Positions 45,961 through 54,710 of a DNA stretch of 64,000 bases are shown in pieces; position 1 is the first letter of the stretch, and each line of letters begins with the position of its first letter. The notes beneath the pieces were generated by a model, which did no database searches, had not been told where the DNA came from, and saw only the letters and a program-made list of their open reading frames with translations. The translations under genes were made by a program, and so were the position numbers. The stretch lies in assembly GCF_003315245.1 (NCBI RefSeq), contig NZ_QNRT01000001.1:750963-814962 (forward strand). Direction: 5' to 3'. Source of the DNA: Arenicella xantha. Lineage in GTDB: Bacteria; Pseudomonadota; Gammaproteobacteria; Arenicellales; Arenicellaceae.

Positions 45961-46731
45961 ATGACAATTAGAATCAATCCAACACTCAATTTTGAATCGC
46001 TACATGCTCAATTTTCTGAGCAGAAAAAAATCAGAATTGAAAATTTTTTCACTTCGCAGACAGCCGAGTATATTGCTGATAATTTACAGCACACGACCCC
46101 TTGGCACATGGTTCACTCCGATGCCAAAGGGCTCCCAGTGCGGTATAACCCTGAGCAATTAGCGACGCTGAGTACAGCTCAAAAAGATGAGATCGATACA
46201 AAACTGCAGCAACTTGCAGCCGAACATTATCAATACAAGTACAAATTCTACCCCATCATTGACTCAATTAAAGATGGCACACTTGCAATAGACTCAATGC
46301 TCTATCAGATGGCAAGCTTCGTTAACGGCACAGAATTTATGCGTTTTGCTAGACAATTAACTGATGTCAGCTCGTTAGTGAAAATGGATCCACAAGCATC
46401 TTTATACGAGAGCGGCGACTTTCTAACTATGCATGATGACTCGAACTACCAGCGCCAAGCTGGTGACCATAGCTCTCGGCGTTTTGCCGTAGTGTTCGGT
46501 TTCACTAAACACTGGTCACCAAACTGGGGCGGGCAAACTGCATTTTACACCAGCGCCGATGCGGTCGAGTCGATTAGCTGGAACCCCGGCTATAACGTGC
46601 TAACGGTCTTTGAGGTGCCAGTACAACACTGCGTTAACTACGTAACCCCTTTTGCGACAAATGGTCGCTATTCAATTACCGGCTGGCTACGCGATGACCC
46701 GACAATTAGCCGACCTGACCTTGGAGACTAA
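45961..46731 (+). CDS. 2-oxoglutarate/Fe(II)-dependent oxygenase (prolyl hydroxylase-like), copy 2
   Basis: Paralogue (256 residues) of the 42554 gene. Iron ligands are H158 and D160 (TMHDDSN) and H223 (VQHCVN), with R236 (NGRYSITGW) for 2-oxoglutarate. The central WGG and FTKHWSPNWGGQTAFYT are shared with copy 1. A 7-codon frame (MTITAEL) ends over its start codon by ATGA overlap, which might couple translation. It converges on, and overlaps by 4 bp, the sulfotransferase gene at 46728. The substrate is unknown. Confidence 0.86.
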   Translation: MTIRINPTLNFESLHAQFSEQKKIRIENFFTSQTAEYIADNLQHTTPWHMVHSDAKGLPVRYNPEQLATLSTAQKDEIDTKLQQLAAEHYQYKYKFYPIIDSIKDGTLAIDSMLYQMASFVNGTEFMRFARQLTDVSSLVKMDPQASLYESGDFLTMHDDSNYQRQAGDHSSRRFAVVFGFTKHWSPNWGGQTAFYTSADAVESISWNPGYNVLTVFEVPVQHCVNYVTPFATNGRYSITGWLRDDPTISRPDLGD

Positions 46732-47765
46732 AGCGGGTTAGCTATTTGATCTGAGTAAGGGTATTTAAACTGCAATTGCTTGGCCCAAGGAATGATCACC
46801 TCTAGGCTTTCCGAGAATTGTGTTTGCGCCAACGAGTACTCTTCACTTCGGCTACTAGCGTCAAACGTTTGGCCTGGCGTTTTAGAATTAGCTGCCAGCG
46901 GTGCTTGCGCGAGCATTTTTTCAATATTTTCTTGCAAGGCATTACACTCAAAAAAACTAACTATACGAGTCAGCAAATCCTCAGGGGCGGCGAGTAGACG
47001 GTCGCAATGAAGCGAACTCACCTGCTTAGCATCCATCTTTTCAAACATTTCGAAAAATCGCTCAAGCTGGAGATGCCAGGTAATAGCCGTTACTTGTGAA
47101 TCAGTCATGCGCATTAACTTGGTGGCATCAAGGTGCTGTGCTTCAGCAGAATCCATCCGAAAAATGGTGAACAAATGGCGCGCAAAACCTCGACCCTGCT
47201 CACCTTTTTTTAAGGTAGATAACAAAAAGCTAGCTAAGTCAGAGTGCAAAAGCAGTGCTTTGCTCTGAGAGTGCGTTGCCATCAACGGCTGCATTATATT
47301 GTTGACAGTATTGGTTGGTTTAACCAGCACTGACTGTCCTTCGCCAAATGGTCGAAACAGCAACTTTGAGACAAGCCGATAAATAGTAGAGGCCCGGTTT
47401 GGGTCGGCAAGATAAGGGTGTTGAACACGCTGATAGTTTGCTAACGCCATCAACACCGCAGGTTCTTTAAGCGACACATTCGCCGACTCAAGATTTAAAC
47501 ACCGCGCTAATAAAGTTGAACAACAAAATGCAGTATGAAATACAAATCGTGGCGGACCACTGTTGATTGAGTCCGTGTAGGGTAAAACGTCTTGTAACGG
47601 CAGCACCATCGATGGCAACTGACGAGTGTCAAAACGATTATCCAAAAAACTACATGCCGCTAACGCCTGGTGATCGGTCTTTACAAACAACAGTGACCGT
47701 TCATCTAAATTAATTCCATGCAGAAACCAATTAGGGTTTTGCACGATATCGGCTGCAGTTGTCAT
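46728..47765 (-). CDS. Sulfotransferase-like protein, copy 2
   Basis: Protein of 345 residues, paralogous to the 44547 product. The nucleotide motif is FVFHTAFCCSTLLARCLN (~72-88), followed by SLKEPAVLMAL and VLVKPTNTVNNIMQPLM, the counterpart of IKPINSVNNI in copy 1. Both share a C-terminal half with WHLQLE and LHCDRLL. Cytoplasmic, no signal peptide. It may be co-transcribed after the two TPR-sulfotransferase genes (101-nt gap). Sulfotransferase activity is inferred from the family only. Confidence 0.7.
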   Translation of the reverse strand: MTTAADIVQNPNWFLHGINLDERSLLFVKTDHQALAACSFLDNRFDTRQLPSMVLPLQDVLPYTDSINSGPPRFVFHTAFCCSTLLARCLNLESANVSLKEPAVLMALANYQRVQHPYLADPNRASTIYRLVSKLLFRPFGEGQSVLVKPTNTVNNIMQPLMATHSQSKALLLHSDLASFLLSTLKKGEQGRGFARHLFTIFRMDSAEAQHLDATKLMRMTDSQVTAITWHLQLERFFEMFEKMDAKQVSSLHCDRLLAAPEDLLTRIVSFFECNALQENIEKMLAQAPLAANSKTPGQTFDASSRSEEYSLAQTQFSESLEVIIPWAKQLQFKYPYSDQIANPL

Positions 47766-47866
47766 ACGCTTAGTACCTTAGCGACCATTTAGCAACTATA
47801 TAGCTAGACAGACATTGTTTAGACAAGGCTCAACAACAGACGCTTGATGAACCTCAGATTCGCAAA

Positions 47867-49738
47867 CTAATCGTTATTTAGTTCAGGATAATACTCAGCG
47901 TAATGCTGCCATCGACCAATGCGTTTGTCTGCGATTGGCTGTCGAACTTGCATTTCACTAAAGGTGAAACTCTTATTAATAGATTGATGAAAATCCAAAT
48001 AAGAGTCATTCCACTCAAAACCACAGAACTCAACAAGTTGCTTTGCGTAATGCGATGGATTTTGCACCAAGTCCTCGTAGTTAAGATCCATTAAGCGCGG
48101 TGAGTTCATGCTAGACCAATGAGCCATCATACGCTCACACTCATCATAAAAATGGCTTAGATCTTCCCAACGATTTGCATAGTTGTGACCTGGCGCAAAG
48201 GCATGAGAATATATAGAAAAGCACACGTCTCGTTTGTCGCGATGCATTTGAATAACTCGGGCATCAGGAAATAGCTTGTGTATCAAACCCACATGACGAA
48301 AGTTATGCGGTAACTTATCGGTAAATATCGGCTTGCTAATCTCTGGTAATTTTTCCAAATATAATTTACGCAATTCTGCCCATTGGTGTGGCGTGACATC
48401 TATCGCATCAGCCAATTTTCCGGTCATGGTTTTCTGATGAAAATCAGCCGCAACGTACTCCATTGCCTCCTGCTCACCGGCATTAAATACTTGAACATTT
48501 TGACCGAGAATACGCTCCACTAAAGTGGTACCACTGCGCGGCATGCCGACAATGAAAATTGGTTGTATGGCACGAGATTCCTTATCTAACTTAGCATCTG
48601 ATTGGTCGAACACATCGCGATCAAAATTCTTAGTAATGCGCTCTACCATCTGCGTCACATGCTCTTGCTGATAGACGGTGTTGGTTCCTTGTAAAAATAG
48701 GTGCTGTACCTCATTAGCCTCTTTGAAGGACTTTGCAGCTTGCTGATAGTCACCAATACGGTCTTGCATATGTGCCAAAGCGTAGTTCAACAAGCCCCTG
48801 TGTTGATGGTTCAGCATCGCTATTTCTTCAAGCTTTGCGAGTTGCTTGGAAAGCAATTCAATTAATTCCTTGAGCTGTTCATCCGTCGCCAACTCAGCAC
48901 GCATTGACCATGCTTCGCCATGATTAGGCATACGTTGGATCGCCTTATCCAAAGACTCGTTAGCCTTTACATAGTCACCATCCAACCGCGCGACTTTAGC
49001 CTGCATCACAAATATCTGCGGACCATCTTCACCAAGTTCCATTGCGTGTTTAATCGCTTTCTCGCTACGTTCAGACTGCTGCGCCATCAACAGTAAATCA
49101 GCGAAACGGAGATAATCCTCGGCAGTGGGAGAGACCAACCGCAGGTAACGCTCAAAGGCACTGATTGCAGTTGGGAAATCACGTAGCTTTCCGGCAGTAA
49201 CTGCCAAATTGTTAGCGATACTCGAATCATCAGGAAGCTCGTCGTTAAGTCGTCGCAATATATTGACTGCTTCTCGCCAATTCGAAACGCCTGCTTGCGC
49301 ACGGGCTAAAATAATCTGGTCTGCGGGCGTCAATACTTTCAAGCGCGACAGTAATTGGATCGCGGCCGGCGGCTCACCCAAACTGAGTAGAAAGTCTGCA
49401 ATGCGTGAGCAAAACACGGGATCATCCTTACAAAACTTGGTGGCGTGTTGTAGTTGGATCAATGCCTGACGCCGATTTCCGACACGATGATAACAGTGCG
49501 CTAAATTAACCGCGATATCGACCGCGTTAGGCTCTAGCTCCTGAGCTCGCCCAAGCGATTTAAATGCTTCGTCAAGCCGGTCTCGCTGCATTGCAACGCT
49601 GCCAAGACCATAGTGCGCGGATGCGGAGTCAGGCTCGAGTTCAACGGCAGCTAGAAAAGACTGCTCAGCCTGATCAACCTTTCCGGCTCTAATCGCATCT
49701 TCAGCGTCTTTAAGAAGTTGGTCTATGTTTTGGTCCAC
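47867..49738 (-). CDS. TPR-sulfotransferase fusion protein, copy 1
   Basis: Protein of 623 residues: ~8-10 TPR repeats (residues ~1-340, e.g. SASAHYGLGSVAMQRDRLDEA) joined to a sulfotransferase domain (~390-615). The 5'-phosphosulfate loop is QPIFIVGMPRSGTTLVERIL, and the 3'-phosphate region includes HRDKRDVCFSIYSHAF. The C-terminal VRQPIADKRIGRWQHY is characteristic of TPR-linked sulfotransferases. TPRs normally hold protein or peptide partners, so a polypeptide substrate is plausible, as for the tyrosylprotein sulfotransferases. Part of the minus-strand run after the TonB receptor. Confidence 0.87.
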   Translation of the reverse strand: MDQNIDQLLKDAEDAIRAGKVDQAEQSFLAAVELEPDSASAHYGLGSVAMQRDRLDEAFKSLGRAQELEPNAVDIAVNLAHCYHRVGNRRQALIQLQHATKFCKDDPVFCSRIADFLLSLGEPPAAIQLLSRLKVLTPADQIILARAQAGVSNWREAVNILRRLNDELPDDSSIANNLAVTAGKLRDFPTAISAFERYLRLVSPTAEDYLRFADLLLMAQQSERSEKAIKHAMELGEDGPQIFVMQAKVARLDGDYVKANESLDKAIQRMPNHGEAWSMRAELATDEQLKELIELLSKQLAKLEEIAMLNHQHRGLLNYALAHMQDRIGDYQQAAKSFKEANEVQHLFLQGTNTVYQQEHVTQMVERITKNFDRDVFDQSDAKLDKESRAIQPIFIVGMPRSGTTLVERILGQNVQVFNAGEQEAMEYVAADFHQKTMTGKLADAIDVTPHQWAELRKLYLEKLPEISKPIFTDKLPHNFRHVGLIHKLFPDARVIQMHRDKRDVCFSIYSHAFAPGHNYANRWEDLSHFYDECERMMAHWSSMNSPRLMDLNYEDLVQNPSHYAKQLVEFCGFEWNDSYLDFHQSINKSFTFSEMQVRQPIADKRIGRWQHYAEYYPELNND

Positions 49739-50008
49739 AGTACATTCCTATTCGAATTGTGCGATCAGCATCTGTTCGCTAAATAATCTGGTTGTTTGCC
49801 CAAGGCACTATTTTGTTCGGTCTCACCGTGAATGCGGCATTGAACGCGATAAGCACTTGCCAAGCCATAAGTAACGCCAATATAAGGCGCTAAATTAGAC
49901 TAATATTATACAGCCTTCACAGGCGATTTACCGCTAAGAGCGCAACCATATCAATGATCGCAAGCAAGAACAATCTGCTCAAGAATAAAGCACTCAGGCG
50001 AGCTCAGA
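49739..50008. other. Gap between the two TPR-sulfotransferase genes
   Basis: A 270-bp AT-rich gap, long for a single operon. On the minus strand there is a perfect TATAAT at 49910-49905, ~165 nt before the downstream gene, but no good -35, so an internal promoter is only possible. Confidence 0.4.
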
Positions 50009-51652
50009 TTATTCTGCAAATTCCGCTATCAGATCAGCGATATTATTCTGATAATTTTTCCACCGACCCGAGCTGGACTGGTACAACGGTTGGCGCACTT
50101 GCCAAATACTTGCGGTTTTTACTCTGTTTTTCAAACGATGAAAATCAAGACACTGCGGCTCCCATGGCAGATCTAAAAACGCCAATAGATCTCGAACGAT
50201 TGGCTCGGGATCAACCACCAGTCGATCATAATCGAGGGCATACACGTTCTCCGGAAACAACTTCCTCCAATGCGCCATTAGTCGCAAGTATTGCTTATAG
50301 TAATGGGCTATGTCGGTCAAGTTTGCCGCATAACTCATTGACGCCGCCGTTCTAAGAAAGTAGATGGACAGGCAATTATCGCGTGGATTTCGATTAGTCT
50401 GGATAAACTTCGCGCGTGGAAACAATGTCTTAATTAAGCCAATATGCAAAAAATTATCGGGCCGCTTATCGGTAGGTCGTGCATCTCCCGGAAAGGCCTT
50501 CGCCAAGTCGGCTAAATAGTCATTAGCCATTTCCTGTAATGCGGAAAACTCTATTTTTTCCAGAGCAACCGGATAAGGATCAATATTGGAACGCGCTAAT
50601 TTATAAAAGAAGTCTCTCTCACCACCAGCCGTCAGACTTGAGTGCGACGCTAATACTTGCTCAGCAAGTGTAGAGCCTGACCGAAACATGCCACAAATAA
50701 AAATCGGGCTAGCATCAGAAGTCGGCGCATGACGATTAAACCAATCTTCTGTGAAGAAATTAATATTGTCGTCGACAATCTGCTCCTGCCGCTCCTTGCT
50801 ATAAAGGGGGTTATTGGAACGATCCAAATCATTGGCCGCTGCATAGTGTTTGAAAGCATCATCGAACTCACCACAATCATCTAGAGCCTTACCCAATGCG
50901 TAGTGAATATTCGTGCGGCTAAAATCATCCATTGATGAGTCAACCAAGGCAGTTTGCAACTTGGAAATAATCGGCGCACTGGGGTCAAGTATCCGCTGAG
51001 CCTCGGCGAGCCGAGCAAGTGCGCGATGATTACTCGGATCAAACTCTACAATTTTCTCGTAAAGCTTAGCGGCATGGGCCTTATCACCTTCTTCCTCATA
51101 CAAGGTTGCTAAGTTAAACATTGCCGGCGTATATGATGGCAATTGATTTAGTGCGCGCTCCAAACAACTTTTTGCTTGATCTTCTTGCCTTAAATGCTCT
51201 GAGTATATAACCGCCATATTGGTCAACACTTCTTCTGGTTGACTTATGCCGTGCTCCAATGCCTGCTGATAATTTTCGATTGCGCGTGCATATTCGCCAG
51301 CCTGCTTTAAGTAGTAAGCCGCATTGTAATACCCATCAGCTTGAGACGGGTTACTCCGTAAAAATTCCAAGTAGCATACAGCCGCTTGCATCCATCGCTG
51401 CTGCTTGACATACAAATTTGCACGGGCTTCATAGTATGCTAATTTTGACGGATAGAGCGTGCACAGCTGCTCTAAATAGTTTGCAGCAGCGTCCAAATCT
51501 TGAGCTTGAATACATACATGAGCCAATCGGCTTAACACGGCTTCACGCTGATATCCTTGCTTAAGAAGATCTTGATAGAGCGAATATGCTAGCGCTAAAT
51601 TACCACTTTGATGCGCACTTTGGGCTTGTGCCCATAAAGCATCTAAATTCAT
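50009..51652 (-). CDS. TPR-sulfotransferase fusion protein, copy 2
   Basis: Protein of 547 residues from the ATG at 51652, which overlaps the methyltransferase stop as ATGA (51652-51649), so translation is probably coupled. An in-frame start at 51679 would lie inside the methyltransferase gene. TPR repeats occupy ~1-290 (SQADGYYNAAYYLKQAGEYARAIENYQQAL). The sulfotransferase domain begins at ~316 with PIFICGMFRSGSTLAEQVLA and has NRNPRDNCLSIYFLR and VRQPLYQSSSGRWKNY. Paralogous to the 47867 product. Substrate unknown. Confidence 0.87.
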   Translation of the reverse strand: MNLDALWAQAQSAHQSGNLALAYSLYQDLLKQGYQREAVLSRLAHVCIQAQDLDAAANYLEQLCTLYPSKLAYYEARANLYVKQQRWMQAAVCYLEFLRSNPSQADGYYNAAYYLKQAGEYARAIENYQQALEHGISQPEEVLTNMAVIYSEHLRQEDQAKSCLERALNQLPSYTPAMFNLATLYEEEGDKAHAAKLYEKIVEFDPSNHRALARLAEAQRILDPSAPIISKLQTALVDSSMDDFSRTNIHYALGKALDDCGEFDDAFKHYAAANDLDRSNNPLYSKERQEQIVDDNINFFTEDWFNRHAPTSDASPIFICGMFRSGSTLAEQVLASHSSLTAGGERDFFYKLARSNIDPYPVALEKIEFSALQEMANDYLADLAKAFPGDARPTDKRPDNFLHIGLIKTLFPRAKFIQTNRNPRDNCLSIYFLRTAASMSYAANLTDIAHYYKQYLRLMAHWRKLFPENVYALDYDRLVVDPEPIVRDLLAFLDLPWEPQCLDFHRLKNRVKTASIWQVRQPLYQSSSGRWKNYQNNIADLIAEFAE

Positions 51653-52563
51653 GCGGGCTTCTGCCCAGACACCAGCCATCCGAGTAAATAAAGCGACTCT
51701 TGGCGGTCTATAACGATAGGCTCGAAACTAGCTGAAATACCGGCATCAGACAGCAGACCTTGCTGCCATGCAAGCATTTCGTCCTCACTGCGGCCGGCGG
51801 CAAGTAACTGCTGAAGCCGAGACAACTCGGAGCGAACCCGCAAGTTCATAGCAACGCCGAGCTCGATTGACTCTTTTGGTCGCAGCTGCAAGCCACTGGC
51901 TATTTTCTCTATACCCAAAAACACTTGTCCAGATACAGCTTCAGTTCTTACTATATCTTGCTCTAGGTAAGCTGCACCCAATTGCTCTAACTCGTTAAAA
52001 TCCGTCTCCCGACGCAGCACCTTAATTAAGGTATCAAGCAAACCATTAACTTGTGTTAGCTGCTCAAGTTCGGTCACTTTAACGCGCGACGAGGCAATAA
52101 TATCGCTCTGTGAATGATGCACCACATAGCGGAAACGACCGCCAGGCTTTAGCAACGACAGCACCGTCGAACTAGCTTCTGAGAAGCCAGCATATTCGAT
52201 ACCGAATTGACTAGTGATGGCGTCAAAAGTCGATAACTCGAATGGCATCTCAAAGAGATCAGTATCCGCGTGAAAACGAACCGCAGCTAGATTTTCCTGA
52301 CCGCTCAAATAGCTTGTTGGATCAATACTCGCTTTATCCACCGCGTCAATATCTAGGTCGCTCCGCACCGCTAACATTGCACTCGCCACCGCCCCGTTAC
52401 CAGTCGCCAAATCCAAAACCTTGGCGCCGGAGTCTAACGACTGAGCAAATGAACGCCATAACTCATTCAAAACCGTCTGGTCTTGATCGGTCGCTTGCGC
52501 AACACAACTATGCAATCGGTCAGCTGACCAATAAAGTGACCATGGGTTTTGTTCTTGACTCAT
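51649..52563 (-). CDS. Class I SAM-dependent methyltransferase
   Basis: Cytoplasmic methyltransferase, 304 residues. The SAM site is VLDLATGNGAVASAML (~49-64), the acidic end of strand 2 is in DIDAVDKAS, and motif IV region is FDAITSQFGIEYAGF followed by LLKPGGRFRYVVHH. The target atom and molecule cannot be told. It is coupled to the TPR-sulfotransferase gene by a 4-nt overlap and follows the TPR-2OG gene by 91 nt, so it is probably part of the same modifying set. Confidence 0.85.
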   Translation of the reverse strand: MSQEQNPWSLYWSADRLHSCVAQATDQDQTVLNELWRSFAQSLDSGAKVLDLATGNGAVASAMLAVRSDLDIDAVDKASIDPTSYLSGQENLAAVRFHADTDLFEMPFELSTFDAITSQFGIEYAGFSEASSTVLSLLKPGGRFRYVVHHSQSDIIASSRVKVTELEQLTQVNGLLDTLIKVLRRETDFNELEQLGAAYLEQDIVRTEAVSGQVFLGIEKIASGLQLRPKESIELGVAMNLRVRSELSRLQQLLAAGRSEDEMLAWQQGLLSDAGISASFEPIVIDRQESLYLLGWLVSGQKPA

Positions 52564-52654
52564 ATTCTCTCTCTTTAGATGTTCTTTATGGCAGGACTAC
52601 TGGCTGCATGGGTATGGATCTCGGGTCTTAAATCTAACAAGGTATCGATACCTG

Positions 52655-54505
52655 TTAGCCGACTGGCAGGATATCAAACGGAGCTGTCATACGGTAGTCT
52701 GAATCTGTACCACTGAACGGGAAGGTGCCATGCCAACAATAAGATGGGAATAACACCACCATACCTGGCTTTGGTCGAACACACATTTCAATCACATCAC
52801 GGTCACCGAGCTGCAGCGGACTTTCACCGAACTTAATACACCCTTGATTGTCGGCCGCAACGTCAACAGACTCTGTTTCTGGGTCTATGTCAATCGAAGA
52901 GGACTCATGCATTCCGCGAGGAATTGTAATGTAGCAGGACGAGCTAATCCATCCTTCAGGATGGACATGATTTACATGAAACCCATTTGCCCGCAGCTTG
53001 ACCGACCAAGAGCCAGAAAAATCAAACTGCTCTCGTTTGCGCGACAAAAATGGATGATTGAGGTCATCAGGTAAGCCAGAAATATAATCTCGAACAATTT
53101 TCTGCAAGCATTCCTTTAACGCCTTAATCGCAGGATGTGGGCTATGCAATAGTCGAGATGCGGTTTGTGTGCCATTGCGAAGGGTCTGCAACAAAGGCTC
53201 CCTTTCGGTTCGATGCATTGGTATTAGTGCATTTTCGACGTCAGTTAAAAATGCCGCTAGGTTATCGTAGCCAGCGGGTACAGCTATTTTGTAGACTTGA
53301 ACAAACTTCTCATATTGCATCAACCAATGGTAGCGCTTATCGCCGGATAAACGCCAAATCAAACTTTGCAATGCCCAGTTCAATTGACAATTCGGCGCCT
53401 CGATAAAAGCTTGGTTAAGCAAGTCTTGCGCTTGAGCATATCGCGACAGCAAGATATCAATTTTAATTAATTGCTGGGCCACATCCTTTGCATACTGGAT
53501 CTCTAAACTTCGAGTCATCATGTGGTAGGCCGTACTCAAGTCGCCCATCTCTGCGGCAATTGTTCCTTGCAAGGCCAGCAGATTGTGATTATCTAAAGCG
53601 CCAGAGGCATAGCGTTCCAGCACCTGCTTGGCCTGTGTGACGTGCCCTGCACGGAATAGCAATGATGCATAGGACTCAATTAAACTAAGATTGCCCGATA
53701 ACTGACTAAGGGCCGAACGATAACTTTCACCGAATTCACTCGCAAACTCACTTTCCCATAACATAGCGTTAAATCGCTCATGCAATTCAATATGGTCGGG
53801 ATTCTGCTGTAATGCGCGCTCAAAAATTTGAATCGACTGCTGCGTCTTACCCGCCTCATGGAGGCACAAAGCTAAACTTTGAGATACTTCAGGACGAGGT
53901 CCCGCTAACTCGAAAGCTTTATGGTAACACTCGAGAGCTTTTGTTAATTTTCCCTGCAAATGAAACACCAAACCCAAATTATGCCAACCATTTACCTTTT
54001 GGGGATCAATCGCAAGCACGGACACATACAGGGACTCGGCCTTTTCAAGATCGCCTATTAAACGCTGCGCATCAGCCAGGCCAATCAGAGCTGAAGAGTC
54101 GTTCGGCGCTAAATCCAGAGCGCGCTGATACGATTCGAGCGCCGCTTCATAATGGGATTGAGCTTGCAAACAAATGCCTAGATTGCGCCATGCCTGCAAA
54201 TATTTTGGATTGAGCTCGACAGCTCGCCGATAGTGCGCTTCGGCATCTGAATAACTCTCTTCAGATTTCAATAAATTTGCCAGATTGTTAAGCACCTCTG
54301 GCTGATGCTCATTCAATTCTAAACTCTGCTTAAAGTGCTGCTTAGCGCGCGCCTTATCGCCAAGCGCTTTGTAACTAAGCGCCAGGAGGTGTGCCACATC
54401 AGCATTATTAGGAACCTGCGCTGCTATCGACTGCAGCTTAGAAATCGCTTGCTGTGGCTGTTGGTTTTGAAGGTCTTGATAGGCCGATTTTAGTAAATCC
54501 TGCAT
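52655..54505 (-). CDS. TPR protein with C-terminal 2OG-Fe(II) oxygenase domain
   Basis: Protein of 616 residues. About seven TPR units fill ~1-260 (AWRNLGICLQAQSHYEAALE), then a helical middle, then a C-terminal 2OG-Fe(II) oxygenase domain (~490-612) of the TIGR02466/PF13759 type. Visible motif: GFHVNHVHPEGWISSSCYI (~H510-H515 metal region) and VLFPSYCWHGTFPFSG with the distal His (~592); an Arg in DYRMTAPF may bind 2-oxoglutarate. No signal peptide. It lies between the TonB receptor and the methyltransferase on the same strand. Substrate unknown. Confidence 0.82.
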   Translation of the reverse strand: MQDLLKSAYQDLQNQQPQQAISKLQSIAAQVPNNADVAHLLALSYKALGDKARAKQHFKQSLELNEHQPEVLNNLANLLKSEESYSDAEAHYRRAVELNPKYLQAWRNLGICLQAQSHYEAALESYQRALDLAPNDSSALIGLADAQRLIGDLEKAESLYVSVLAIDPQKVNGWHNLGLVFHLQGKLTKALECYHKAFELAGPRPEVSQSLALCLHEAGKTQQSIQIFERALQQNPDHIELHERFNAMLWESEFASEFGESYRSALSQLSGNLSLIESYASLLFRAGHVTQAKQVLERYASGALDNHNLLALQGTIAAEMGDLSTAYHMMTRSLEIQYAKDVAQQLIKIDILLSRYAQAQDLLNQAFIEAPNCQLNWALQSLIWRLSGDKRYHWLMQYEKFVQVYKIAVPAGYDNLAAFLTDVENALIPMHRTEREPLLQTLRNGTQTASRLLHSPHPAIKALKECLQKIVRDYISGLPDDLNHPFLSRKREQFDFSGSWSVKLRANGFHVNHVHPEGWISSSCYITIPRGMHESSSIDIDPETESVDVAADNQGCIKFGESPLQLGDRDVIEMCVRPKPGMVVLFPSYCWHGTFPFSGTDSDYRMTAPFDILPVG

Positions 54506-54649
54506 CGCACAAACCTGGGAATTAATAGTTGCGACATAATCCTGCGCTAACCATGTTGGATGTTAGCTACCTTATGTCGTCAAATAACTAGCTTAATTGC
54601 AAGCACTTCGTCTCCGAATCGTGCAACGCTGCTACTCAATCAAAACAAA

Positions 54650-54673
54650 AACGGCGAGCCTAAGCTCGCCGTT
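54650..54673 (-). terminator. Intrinsic terminator of the TonB receptor gene
   Basis: Perfect 10-bp stem (AACGGCGAGC / GCTCGCCGTT) with a 4-nt loop, followed on the minus strand by a TTTTTGTTTTG tract. It lies 40 nt after the receptor stop, so most receptor transcripts should end before the TPR genes. Confidence 0.88.
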
Positions 54674-54710
54674 CTCGTTACTTCTTAGTACTGCGTCTAA
54701 CTACTAAAGA

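Noticed and set aside
49954-50355. A 133-codon plus-strand frame at the end of a TPR-sulfotransferase gene
   Set aside because: Fully antisense over its main part to a well-supported gene, low-quality composition and no recognisable domain.
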